NCBI GenBank assembly: GCA_035461175.1 | Contig: DATHVR010000168.1 | Coordinates: 1-12,425 of the forward strand | Length of the DNA stretch: 12,425 nucleotides | Direction of reading: 5' to 3' | DNA from: DATHVR01 sp035461175 | Lineage (GTDB): Bacteria > Actinomycetota > Acidimicrobiia > Spongiisociales > ZC4RG35 | Shown here: positions 5,274 through 11,617 of the stretch, in pieces | How the letters are laid out: each line of letters begins with the position of its first letter | Position numbering within the stretch: position 1 is the stretch's first letter | Position numbers and translations under genes: made by a program | The notes under the pieces: generated by a model | The model's database searches: none | What the model was told of the DNA's origin: nothing | What the model saw: only the letters and a program-made list of their open reading frames with translations

Positions 5274-6649
5274 GAGCCGAGGTCCTCGCTCTCCTGGAGA
5301 CGGTGGATCCGTTCTCCCAATTGCCTCCAGCCGACCTGGAGGCGCTGGTGGATCGGGTCGAGACCATTTCTCTCCCTGCCGGTCACCCGCTCTTCCACCA
5401 GGGAGAGGAAGGCGATCGGGCCTATGTGGTGCTCGACGGCGAGCTCGAAGTGACGTCTTCGGGGCCACTCCACCCACTGGTCCTCAACCTGTGTGGGCGG
5501 GGAGATCTGCTGGGCGAGACCGCCCTCCTGCGGGGCACCAAACGCAACGCCACCGTGACTGCCCGCACCGATTCGATCCTGGTGGCGGTGGGACCGGCCG
5601 ACCTCCAGGCGGCGGTAGGCCCCGGGGCGGGGGCCCTGATGAAGACCCTGCTCGACCGCTGGGAGGGGACCACCGACCACGTCCTGCGGGGCGAACGCAT
5701 GGCCCAGCTCGGCACCCTGGCGGCGGGGATCGCCCATGAGCTCAACAATCCCGCCTCGGCGGTGCGACGCAGTGCCGAAACGCTGGAGGAAACAATCGGA
5801 GACCTGGTCGAAGCCTTGGTGGCGGCAGTCCGGATTGCGCTGGGAGAGAAGCCCGCAGCGATCATCGCCGATGCCCTCGCCGTCGCCTCCGAGAGCGCTG
5901 GCGGGTCTGAAGGTCCCCTGCAGCGAGCCGACCGGGAGAACGGCATCCGCCTGGCGCTGGAGGGCCTGGGCGTCGACGAGGCCTGGCAGCTGTCACCCGC
6001 CATCGCCGATGCGGGTCTGGAGACCGCCCGGGTGGAAGAGATGGCGACGGAACTGGGCGAGTTCGTGCGTCCGGCGCTGCGACTGGTGGTGACGGCTTCG
6101 GCGGCCCGTCGTCTGGCGGGGGAGATCGGGTGGGCGGCCGGCCACATGTCCGACATCGCCCGTGACCTCAGCGTCTACAGCCGTCTCGGCGAGGCCCCGG
6201 TCCAGGATGTCGACGTCGGTGACGGGCTGGCCAGGACCCTGTCGCTGGTGGCGCACCAGCTGGAGGGGATGACTGTCGTACGCGAGATAGCCGATGACCT
6301 TCCCCGGGTTCCGGCCGCCGGTAGCGAGCTCAATCAGGTGTGGACGAACCTCATCGTCAACGCCGCCCAGGCGACCGGGCCGGGGGGGACCGTCACGGTG
6401 CGGGCTTACCTGGACGATGCTGCCGTGGTGGTGGAGATCGAGGACGACGGACCGGGAATCCCTCCCGAGGACCGGCCCCGCATCTTCGACGCCTTCTATA
6501 CCACCAAGCCCCCCGGCTCGGGCACCGGTCTCGGTCTGTCGATCTCCCAGCGCATCATCGCCGTCGACCATCGAGGAAAGCTGGAAGTCGAGTCCGAGCC
6601 GGGCCGCACCGTATTCCGGGCCACTCTTCCGATTGTGACCGTCGGCTAG
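5270..6649 (+). CDS. Histidine kinase with N-terminal cyclic-nucleotide-binding domain
   Basis: The product has 459 residues and no membrane segment, so it is probably cytosolic. Residues 10-125 are a cNMP-binding domain with cassette GDLLGETALL...KRNATV (78-96), including E83 and R92. The dimerisation and phosphorylation helix carries H156 in AAGIAHELNNPASAV. The ATPase domain has the N box (N360-N364, NLIVN), the G1 motif DGPGIP (393-398), FDAFYTTKPP and the G2 motif GSGTGLGLS (416-424). About 120 residues (roughly 172-295) separate the H box from the second helix region, much longer than a standard HisKA domain. Start GTG overlaps the upstream stop. The adjacent receiver-flavoprotein is the obvious phosphorylation partner, and the downstream adenylate cyclase is an obvious source of ligand. 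Confidence 0.9.
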   Translation: MRAEVLALLETVDPFSQLPPADLEALVDRVETISLPAGHPLFHQGEEGDRAYVVLDGELEVTSSGPLHPLVLNLCGRGDLLGETALLRGTKRNATVTARTDSILVAVGPADLQAAVGPGAGALMKTLLDRWEGTTDHVLRGERMAQLGTLAAGIAHELNNPASAVRRSAETLEETIGDLVEALVAAVRIALGEKPAAIIADALAVASESAGGSEGPLQRADRENGIRLALEGLGVDEAWQLSPAIADAGLETARVEEMATELGEFVRPALRLVVTASAARRLAGEIGWAAGHMSDIARDLSVYSRLGEAPVQDVDVGDGLARTLSLVAHQLEGMTVVREIADDLPRVPAAGSELNQVWTNLIVNAAQATGPGGTVTVRAYLDDAAVVVEIEDDGPGIPPEDRPRIFDAFYTTKPPGSGTGLGLSISQRIIAVDHRGKLEVESEPGRTVFRATLPIVTVG

Positions 6650-6675
6650 GAGCGGTATCGGGTAGCGTTCCTGCC

Positions 6676-6682
6676 GAGGAGG
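6676..6682 (+). promoter_or_regulatory. Ribosome binding site selecting a TTG start for the globin
   Basis: GAGGAGG ends 10 nt before TTG at 6693, and no ATG or GTG lies closer in frame. The globin fold begins immediately after (IFERYGG), which supports this rare start codon. TAGCGT at 6663-6668 might be an internal -10 box, with no clear -35. Confidence 0.65.
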
Positions 6683-6692
6683 TAAGCCGCAG

Positions 6693-7073
6693 TTGACTCA
6701 GTCGATTTTCGAACGGTATGGCGGGTTCTCGGCCGTGAGCCGGGTGGTGTCGGACTTCTACCGGCGCGTTATCGACTCACCGCTGGTGAGCGACTACTTC
6801 CACGGCGTAGACATGCGGAACCTGATCGATCACCAGACCAAGTTCATCGCCACGCTGATGGGAGGCCCGGCCAGCTACACCAACGAGCATCTGGCTCGGG
6901 TCCACGCCCATCTCGGGATCACCGACCAGGCCTTCAATGAGATCACCATCCTGATGCGGGAGACGCTGGAAGACTTCGATTTCGACCAGACTGATATCTC
7001 TTCGGTTCACGCCGAGATGATGTCCCGGCGCCCGTTCATCGTCTTCGAGCCGAGCACGGCAGCGACGACGTGA
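6693..7073 (+). CDS. Truncated haemoglobin (2/2 globin), probably group I
   Basis: The product has 126 residues, a normal length for a 2/2 globin. Landmarks are YGG (9-11) before helix B, DFYRRV with Y23 at the B10 ligand-binding position, HQTKF with Q48 near E11, the turn LMGGPASYT (55-63), and RVHAHLGI with H71 as the proximal haem ligand (F8). A similar order is seen in mycobacterial GlbN. The protein should bind haem and O2 or NO; the B10 Tyr and E11 Gln pair favours tight O2 binding or NO dioxygenation. The gene starts 43 nt after the kinase gene and its stop overlaps the start of the adenylate cyclase gene by 4 nt. That coupling suggests a sensory or protective role linked to cAMP signalling rather than bulk O2 transport. 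Confidence 0.9.
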   Translation: MTQSIFERYGGFSAVSRVVSDFYRRVIDSPLVSDYFHGVDMRNLIDHQTKFIATLMGGPASYTNEHLARVHAHLGITDQAFNEITILMRETLEDFDFDQTDISSVHAEMMSRRPFIVFEPSTAATT

Positions 7074-8116
7074 CCGTCGAGGATGGGATCATCCGCCAGG
7101 TGGTGCAGTCGTTGTCCTCGGCGGTGGCGGTGGCCGACACGATCTCGTGGGATCTCAAATTCGAGAACGCCCTGTTCTTTTCCTGGTTCGAGTCGACCGA
7201 CGAGCATGCCACCGCCGACCAGCGGATCCCCGGCTTCAAGGCCGACCGGGCCGGCGCCAGGATGAAGGAGAACCGCCCCTACGGTTTCGACACCGTGATC
7301 GAGGTGCGGGGCCGGGAGCTCCCGATCCGGGTGGAGGTGCGCCGGCTGGCCGACTCCGAGGAGGTCGCCCTCATCGAGTGCACCGATGCCTCCAAGGTCC
7401 AGGAGATCCAGTACATGCTCGACTCGTACTCGACCCTGGCCGAACGGAACGCCCGCGAACTGCAAAAGGAGCGGGATCGGGTCGAAAAGCTGCTTCTCAA
7501 CATCATGCCCCGTGCCGTGTTCGATGAGTTGAAGGACTACGGCACCGCCACCCCCCAGCGTTTCGAGGAAGCCACCATCCTCATGCTCGACTTCGTTGGT
7601 TTCACCGACATGGCCGTCGCCAGCGATCCCAGCTCCATCATCTCGGAGCTCAACGACATCTTCTCCTCCTTCGACCGCATCGCCGAGACCTTCGGGGCCG
7701 AACGGATCAAGACCATCGGAGACGCCTACATGGCGGTCTCGGGAGTGCCCGAGGCCAACCCCGACCACGCCGCCAACATCGCCCGTACCGCCCTGCGGAT
7801 CCGTCGCTACCTCGAACGGCGCAATGCCGCCCATCCCCAGGAGTGGCGGGCCCGAATCGGCATCAACACCGGACCCGTGATCGGGTCGTTGGTAGGTGTC
7901 CAGCGCTACGTGTACGACCTGTTCGGGCCGGGCGTGAACCTGGCGGCCCGGATGGAGACGATCTCGGACCCCATGCAGATCACCCTCAACGAGGCGACGG
8001 CCTCCCTGCTCGAAGACGACTTCGTGCTTTCGGAGCTGGGCGAGTTCGAGATCAAGGGTTTCGGCAGCCAGCGGCTGTTCCGCCTCGAGAGCGAGATCCG
8101 CTCCTTCCGCAGCTGA
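7070..8116 (+). CDS. Class III adenylate cyclase with N-terminal PAS-like region
   Basis: The product has 348 residues and is probably cytosolic. Residues 1-110 look like a PAS or HNOBA-type sensor fold. Residues 115-157 form a coiled coil ending in LLLNIMPRAVFDELK, similar to the signalling helix of soluble guanylate cyclases. The catalytic domain (about 165-340) has all six expected residues: metal-binding D174 and D218, K214 and D283 which select adenine, and transition-state N290 and R294. The product should therefore be cAMP, made from ATP, probably as a homodimer. The start is GTG, overlapping the globin stop. In animal cyclases this type of linker follows a haem-NO-binding module; here the haem protein is the neighbouring gene, so gas control of the cyclase is a reasonable guess. 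Confidence 0.92.
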   Translation: MTVEDGIIRQVVQSLSSAVAVADTISWDLKFENALFFSWFESTDEHATADQRIPGFKADRAGARMKENRPYGFDTVIEVRGRELPIRVEVRRLADSEEVALIECTDASKVQEIQYMLDSYSTLAERNARELQKERDRVEKLLLNIMPRAVFDELKDYGTATPQRFEEATILMLDFVGFTDMAVASDPSSIISELNDIFSSFDRIAETFGAERIKTIGDAYMAVSGVPEANPDHAANIARTALRIRRYLERRNAAHPQEWRARIGINTGPVIGSLVGVQRYVYDLFGPGVNLAARMETISDPMQITLNEATASLLEDDFVLSELGEFEIKGFGSQRLFRLESEIRSFRS

Positions 8117-8147
8117 GCTCGGGGTAGGGTGCCGCCGAGGAGGTGGC

Positions 8148-8531
8148 ATGGAACACACACCCGCCGAACGTATCGAATGGCGATCCGCCCCCCAAGAGCA
8201 CTTCACGGGCCAGGTGCTGATGGGTCCGCTGAGCAACCGGCCCGACGCCCTCCACGCCCTCGGGGTCCACTTCGACCCGGGAGCGCGCACCGACTGGCAC
8301 ACCCATCCGGCCGGACAGGTGCTGTATGTCGTATCGGGAGCGGGACGAGTGGGTACCGCCGACGGCGAGTTGATCGAGGTTTCCACGGGTGACGTGGTCT
8401 ATTCGCCGCCCGGAGAGCGGCACTGGCACGGAGCCTCGCCGTCCTCTCCGATGATGCACCTGTCGCTCACGACCGGGGGAGACACCGAGTGGGCTCCGGA
8501 CAAGGTGAGTGACGAGGAGTACGGCGCCTGA
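8148..8531 (+). CDS. Small cupin, similar to mandelonitrile-lyase-type cupins
   Basis: The product has 127 residues and a single cupin barrel. The metal-site motif WHTHPAGQVLYVVSGAGRV (50-68) gives H51, H53 and Q57, and PPGERHWHGA (87-96) gives H92. A Gln at the usual Glu position is typical of the bacterial cupins related to (R)-mandelonitrile lyases. That family binds Mn or Fe, but natural substrates are rarely known, so no reaction is assigned. The start follows GAGGAGG (8137-8143) by 4 nt. The gene lies 31 nt after the adenylate cyclase and may be the last gene of that set; TAGGGT at 8125-8130 could also be a separate -10 box. A hairpin follows the stop. Confidence 0.85.
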   Translation: MEHTPAERIEWRSAPQEHFTGQVLMGPLSNRPDALHALGVHFDPGARTDWHTHPAGQVLYVVSGAGRVGTADGELIEVSTGDVVYSPPGERHWHGASPSSPMMHLSLTTGGDTEWAPDKVSDEEYGA

Positions 8532-8558
8532 CGATCGACCACCGGCATCGTCGCGGTC

Positions 8559-8579
8559 GGCCCCCCTTTTTGGGGGGCT
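8559..8579 (+). terminator. C6-T5-G6 hairpin closing the signalling gene set
   Basis: The run cccccc (8561-8566), loop ttttt and gggggg (8572-8577), extended by flanking pairs, forms a compact stem of about 8 bp, 28 nt after the cupin stop. There is no T tract after the stem, so termination would be partial or factor-assisted. Confidence 0.45.
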
Positions 8580-8606
8580 AGACCATTCGTGATCGGGGCG
8601 TAGTCT
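8579..8606 (+). promoter_or_regulatory. Possible promoter of the three-helix membrane protein gene
   Basis: TAGACC (8579-8584) and TAGTCT (8601-8606) are 16 nt apart and sit 14 nt before the ATG at 8621. The match to consensus is modest. Confidence 0.25.
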
Positions 8607-8620
8607 CTTTGGGACACCCC

Positions 8621-9157
8621 ATGGACACATTCAAAGGCACGATGCGGATGGAGGGGGACCACGACGCCGTCCCTGTAGAGGCGCGGGTCGACCACCTCCG
8701 GGTCGTGCTGGTCGTCGAGGGTGTCGAGGTCGGTGCCTGGGCACGGGAAAACGTCAGCGCCGAACGCACCGGCGCCGGGGTGCGTCTCGAACTCGGGTCA
8801 GAACGGGTCGACCTGGACGTGACCGATCGGTCGGCACTCCTCGCCCGTCTCGAGCCGCCGGCAGGGGCCGCCGCCCCCCAACGCGTCCGTGGTGCTCGAC
8901 GCCGGCGCCTTCCCCCATTGCCGCTCCTGTTGCTGGGGGGTGCGACGCTGGCGGTCGGTGCCGCCGCCTTCCTTTACCCGCTGGTCACCGGGTCCACGCT
9001 GCTGCTGGTCGGGGCAGCCTTGCTGGTGGTGGGAGCGCTCGGCCACATGGACACCCGAATCGCCCTCCGCCTACCCCTGGGGCTGGCGCCCCTCCACTTC
9101 GTCTTCGCCGGCGGGTTCCTGATCGTCGTCGGCGCCGGGCTGATCCTGCTCGGATGA
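8621..9157 (+). CDS. Membrane protein of unknown function with soluble N-terminal domain
   Basis: The product has 178 residues. Residues 1-85 are soluble, alternating charged and hydrophobic (HLRVVLVVEGVEVGAW), and probably beta. After a basic stretch (RGARRRR) come three hydrophobic segments at about 96-121, 124-144 and 158-178, and the protein ends inside the third helix. No family is recognised. The ATG at 8621 is preferred over an in-frame TTG at 8609, although GGGA 6 nt upstream is a weak ribosome binding site. The last 87 nt overlap the 3' end of the minus-strand MFS gene. The frame is well supported there because it encodes a clean membrane helix. Confidence 0.7.
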   Translation: MDTFKGTMRMEGDHDAVPVEARVDHLRVVLVVEGVEVGAWARENVSAERTGAGVRLELGSERVDLDVTDRSALLARLEPPAGAAAPQRVRGARRRRLPPLPLLLLGGATLAVGAAAFLYPLVTGSTLLLVGAALLVVGALGHMDTRIALRLPLGLAPLHFVFAGGFLIVVGAGLILLG

Positions 9158-10462
9158 GGGCCGCAGTCGGCGGTGCGTGGGCCCGAAGGTGTCGCTCCAC
9201 AGCGGGGTCGTGAACAACCAGATCGCCAGGCCGAAGAGGATCACCGGCGTGAAGCGGACGGTGGTGGTGTAGTTGGTCTGATCGGCGAGCATTCCGCCCA
9301 GAAGGGCGCCGATGGGGAGCGTCCCCCACGACAGAGCCCGGGAGGCGGTGATGACGCGACCCAGCATCGACGCCGGGGTATAGACCTGGCGGATGGTGGC
9401 GATGGGAACGTTGACCAGGCCGATTCCGATAAACATCACGAGGCCGAACACAAGGGCGGGCACCCCGAACCGGGAGAAGACGAGCAGGGTCATACCCAGC
9501 GCCATCGTCAGGAGGCCCAGGGTCATGGTGCGACCGAGGCCGAACAGGCGGATCACCCGGTCGGCGGTCCCCGCTCCCAGGATGCTGCCGAGCCCGAAAG
9601 CAACGATCAGGACCCCGATCTGGAAGTTGGTGGCTCCGAGTACGGCGGTGGCCATCACCACGATCGTGCTCTCGATGAAGCCGAACACCAGATTGGCTGT
9701 GGCGGCGGCGATGGTGGAGTCGCGCAGCCGTCTCTCTCCGACCAGGAACCTGAGTCCGTTCAGGGTCTCCTCTACGAAGCCGGATCGGGTCTCTTCTTCG
9801 CTATGGACGAAACCCACCGGTCCGACCAGGAAGACGGCCACCGCCGAGAAAAGGAAGGTGGTGCCGTTGAACCACAACCCGGGGGAGGGGCTCTCGAAGA
9901 GGGCGGACATGGCCCCGGCCAGCATCGGTCCCGAGGCGAACATGGCGGCCTGGGTAGCGGCGATTCGCCCGTTGGCCTGGGCCAGCTGCTCCTTCTTCAC
10001 GATCGCCGGGAGGATGGCGAAGAGGGCGTTCTCGAACACGGCCGAGAATGACCCCACCAGGAACGCCACCGTATACACGGTGGGGAGGTTGTCGGCCCCG
10101 AGTCCGCCGTTCCCGCTGACGGTGGCGAGGTAGAAGAAGGCGGCAGCCCGGGCGACGTCGGCCAGGATCATCGCCCAGCGCAGGCGCACCCGGTCGAGGA
10201 TCACGCCGCCGACCAGGCCGAAGACGAGAGTGGGGAGGGTCTCGAGGGCGTAGGTAAGCGAGAACGGTGTGGCGTTCTCGTTGGCGTCGCCTCCGATCAT
10301 CTGCAGGACCAGGAGGGGGATGGTCAGATAGGCGACGTAGTTGCCGAGCAGGCTGACGGCGGTGCCGATATAGAGAGTCCGGAACCGGGGCCCCAGGCCC
10401 CGGCCCCCGGCGAGGTGCCGGCCGCGAGTGGTGAGGGACCCTTCCCCCGGTGGGCTCGTCAT
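9071..10462 (-). CDS. MFS transporter, probable drug or siderophore exporter
   Basis: The product has 463 residues with a hydrophilic N-terminus (1-27) and roughly 12 membrane helices. The loop between helices 2 and 3 reads GGVILDRVRLRWAMILADVAR, a motif-A-like signature. The overall pattern (AVSLLGNYV at the start, GRIAATQAAMFASGPMLAG in the middle, MLGRVITASR late) resembles the MFS_3/EntS exporters rather than sugar porters. The substrate cannot be read from sequence. The C-terminal 33 residues are acidic, Gln/Asp-rich and antisense to the last helix of the neighbouring gene, so the tail may be a chance extension. The start ATG at 10462 has AAGGTGA 7 nt upstream. It is divergent from the holin-like gene, with 62 nt between starts. 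Confidence 0.88.
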   Translation of the reverse strand: MTSPPGEGSLTTRGRHLAGGRGLGPRFRTLYIGTAVSLLGNYVAYLTIPLLVLQMIGGDANENATPFSLTYALETLPTLVFGLVGGVILDRVRLRWAMILADVARAAAFFYLATVSGNGGLGADNLPTVYTVAFLVGSFSAVFENALFAILPAIVKKEQLAQANGRIAATQAAMFASGPMLAGAMSALFESPSPGLWFNGTTFLFSAVAVFLVGPVGFVHSEEETRSGFVEETLNGLRFLVGERRLRDSTIAAATANLVFGFIESTIVVMATAVLGATNFQIGVLIVAFGLGSILGAGTADRVIRLFGLGRTMTLGLLTMALGMTLLVFSRFGVPALVFGLVMFIGIGLVNVPIATIRQVYTPASMLGRVITASRALSWGTLPIGALLGGMLADQTNYTTTVRFTPVILFGLAIWLFTTPLWSDTFGPTHRRLRPSSEQDQPGADDDQEPAGEDEVEGRQPQG

Positions 10463-10524
10463 GGACCGGTCACCTTAGGGCGGCGGGATCGCTCAGGCCC
10501 GGCAGGATTGTTACTCTCGGCTCG

Positions 10525-10818
10525 ATGCCTGAGCCAACCCAGATCCCGCAAATGGCCACCGAGCTCTTCGACATGTCGAAGGAGTACCTCCGGCAGGAGA
10601 CGGTGGAGCCGATGAAGAAGCTCGGCTCGTACGCGGGCCTGGGGATCGGAGGAGCCATCGCCTTTGCGGTGGCAGCCCTCTTCGGCATCCTGGGTGTGTA
10701 CGCCCTGTTCCAGCTCGTCCTGCCCGAGACCGCCTGGTACAACGTCCTCGCCCGCGGCCTCACCACCATCGTGGCGGCGGCCGGAGCGGGCCTGATCGGA
10801 TGGAGGATGGCAAGCTGA
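10525..10818 (+). CDS. Small membrane protein of the actinobacterial holin-like (Phage_holin_3_6) type
   Basis: The product has 97 residues: an amphipathic N-terminal helix (about 10-30, ELFDMSKEYLRQETVEPMKK) and two membrane helices (about 35-58 and 72-95). This layout matches proteins often annotated as putative actinobacterial holin-X. They are common chromosomal genes outside prophages, so a lysis role is not implied. No ribosome binding site precedes the ATG at 10525, so the message may be leaderless, and TTACTC at 10511-10516 could serve as a -10 box. A longer frame from 10450 overlaps the divergent promoter region and was not chosen. The stop shares one base with the next ATG. Confidence 0.75.
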   Translation: MPEPTQIPQMATELFDMSKEYLRQETVEPMKKLGSYAGLGIGGAIAFAVAALFGILGVYALFQLVLPETAWYNVLARGLTTIVAAAGAGLIGWRMAS

Positions 10819-11009
10819 TGGTGCAGCCAAGTGACATCGAGGCCAAGGCCCGCCAGATCCAGATCGCCCTCGACGAGACCAAGGAAGCCGCCCAGAACAC
10901 CGCCGTGATGGCCGGGATCGCCGTGGCCGTCATCGTGCTGCTGGCCTTCCTCTTCGGCCGCCGCAAGGGCAAGCGCAGCAAGGCGTTGGTGGAGGTTTAT
11001 CGGGTGTGA
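10818..11009 (+). CDS. Small single-pass membrane protein coupled to the holin-like gene
   Basis: The product has 63 residues: a charged helix (4-32, DIEAKARQIQIALDETKEAAQ), one membrane helix (about 35-51), then a basic tail RRKGKRSK and VEVYRV. Paired genes of this kind follow the holin-like gene in other actinobacteria as far as I recall, and the function is unknown. The TGATG junction (stop and start share a base) indicates translational coupling. GGAGG at 10802-10806 is 11 nt upstream. An alternative ATG at 10800 would add six residues (MEDGKL) and overlap the upstream gene by 19 nt. Confidence 0.75.
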   Translation: MVQPSDIEAKARQIQIALDETKEAAQNTAVMAGIAVAVIVLLAFLFGRRKGKRSKALVEVYRV

Positions 11010-11030
11010 GCCCGTCGTCGCGCGGCGGCG

Positions 11031-11213
11031 GTAGCGGGTGGTGAGTTCTGAGCCTTGGGTCACACGGGGGAGGTAGGGGAAAGTTCTGAGGCGCGCTTTA
11101 CCCGACCCCTCCGGGGTCGCCCCCAACCCCGCTTCGCGGGGGCCTCTTCCCCCCTCGCTTCGCTCCGGGGGACAAAGCGGGTTGGTACCCACCACCCACC
11201 ACTCACTACCCGG
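11031..11213. repeat. Hairpin-rich GC spacer with nested inverted repeats
   Basis: Three tight hairpins stand in a row: cgacccc/ggggtcg (11103-11119), ccccgc/gcggggg with loop ttc (11127-11141), and tccccc/ggggga (11148-11172). They are enclosed by cgcttt/aaagcg (11094-11099 and 11174-11179), and the outermost arms cgggtggtgagt (11035-11046) and actcactacccg (11201-11212) pair at 11 of 12 positions. AGTTCTGAG occurs twice, at 11044 and 11082. No coding frame is credible. It could be a REP- or MITE-like element. Confidence 0.55.
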
Positions 11214-11216
11214 CAC

Positions 11217-11252
11217 GCCGTAGGGACGGCGTCAGCCGGACCTACGGCTTTT
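11217..11252 (+). terminator. Rho-independent terminator of the two small membrane protein genes
   Basis: The arms gccgtagg (11217-11224) and cctacggc (11241-11248) pair perfectly, with an inner cggc/gccg helix around a gtca loop, followed by TTTT (11249-11252). It overlaps the last codons of the minus-strand gene ending at 11242. Confidence 0.7.
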
Positions 11253-11472
11253 GGATCGTGATCTTGGGGGCGCCGCGGTGGACGTGGCGGATCAGCACCG
11301 AGGAACCGACCGGGACCTTCTTGCGGTAGATCAGTTCCTTCTTCTGGCCGGAGTCGCGCAACCACTGCAGCGCCACCAGGGCGAGTCCTGTGAACAGAAT
11401 CATCTGATCGCCCTCGCGCACGCCACGCAGGGTTCGCATCCAGCCGATCGACTTGAGGTTCATGACAGCCAT
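11242..11472 (-). CDS. Small hypothetical protein with one hydrophobic segment
   Basis: The product has 76 residues: a basic N-terminus (NLKSIGWMRTLRG), a hydrophobic stretch at about 24-38 (MILFTGLALVALQWL), then a basic region (KKELIYRKKVPVGSSVLIRHVHRGAPKITIQ) ending in KP. One membrane-associated helix with a cytosolic basic tail is the simplest model. No family is recognised. The start at 11472 has AGAGGA 5 nt upstream on the minus strand. The gene is divergent from the TtuB/TtuA set with only 43 nt between the two starts, so promoters must overlap in or around that gap. Confidence 0.65.
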   Translation of the reverse strand: MAVMNLKSIGWMRTLRGVREGDQMILFTGLALVALQWLRDSGQKKELIYRKKVPVGSSVLIRHVHRGAPKITIQKP

Positions 11473-11515
11473 CCAGTTCCTCTACCGTCTATGAACCGTA
11501 GTTGTTGGAGAGGTG

Positions 11516-11617
11516 ATGCGAAACAACAAGCGGTTCCAACAGATCGTGGTGTGGGTGGTGGTCGTGGGCATGGTGCTCACCCTGGCCGCCGGCGTGTTCT
11601 CCGTGGCCGCGGGATGA
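11516..11617 (+). CDS. 33-residue single-pass membrane peptide
   Basis: The frame reads MRNNKRFQQIVVWVVVVG and continues as one membrane helix to AAGVFSVAAG, then TGA. A polar, basic start followed by a single helix suggests an N-in membrane peptide. A purine-rich site (ggagagg) precedes the ATG closely, and the stop overlaps the next start as ATGA, so translation is coupled to the sulfur carrier gene. The function is unknown. The coupling and the clean helix make chance unlikely. Confidence 0.65.
   Translation: MRNNKRFQQIVVWVVVVGMVLTLAAGVFSVAAG

Noticed and set aside
7007..8386. A 459-codon minus-strand frame across the cyclase and cupin genes
   Set aside because: It is antisense to two genes with complete catalytic motifs and shows no domain or ribosome binding site of its own.
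9173..10051. A 292-codon plus-strand frame opposite the MFS gene
   Set aside because: The translation is dominated by Gly, Asp, Glu, His and Arg, typical of the complement of membrane helices in GC-rich DNA.
10525..11009. Prophage lysis cassette based on the holin-like protein
   Set aside because: No endolysin or other phage gene is near. Holin-like small membrane proteins of this type are common chromosomal genes in actinobacteria.
11055..11261. A 68-codon plus-strand frame in the hairpin-rich spacer
   Set aside because: It runs through the nested inverted repeats, has a low-complexity translation, and lacks a ribosome binding site.
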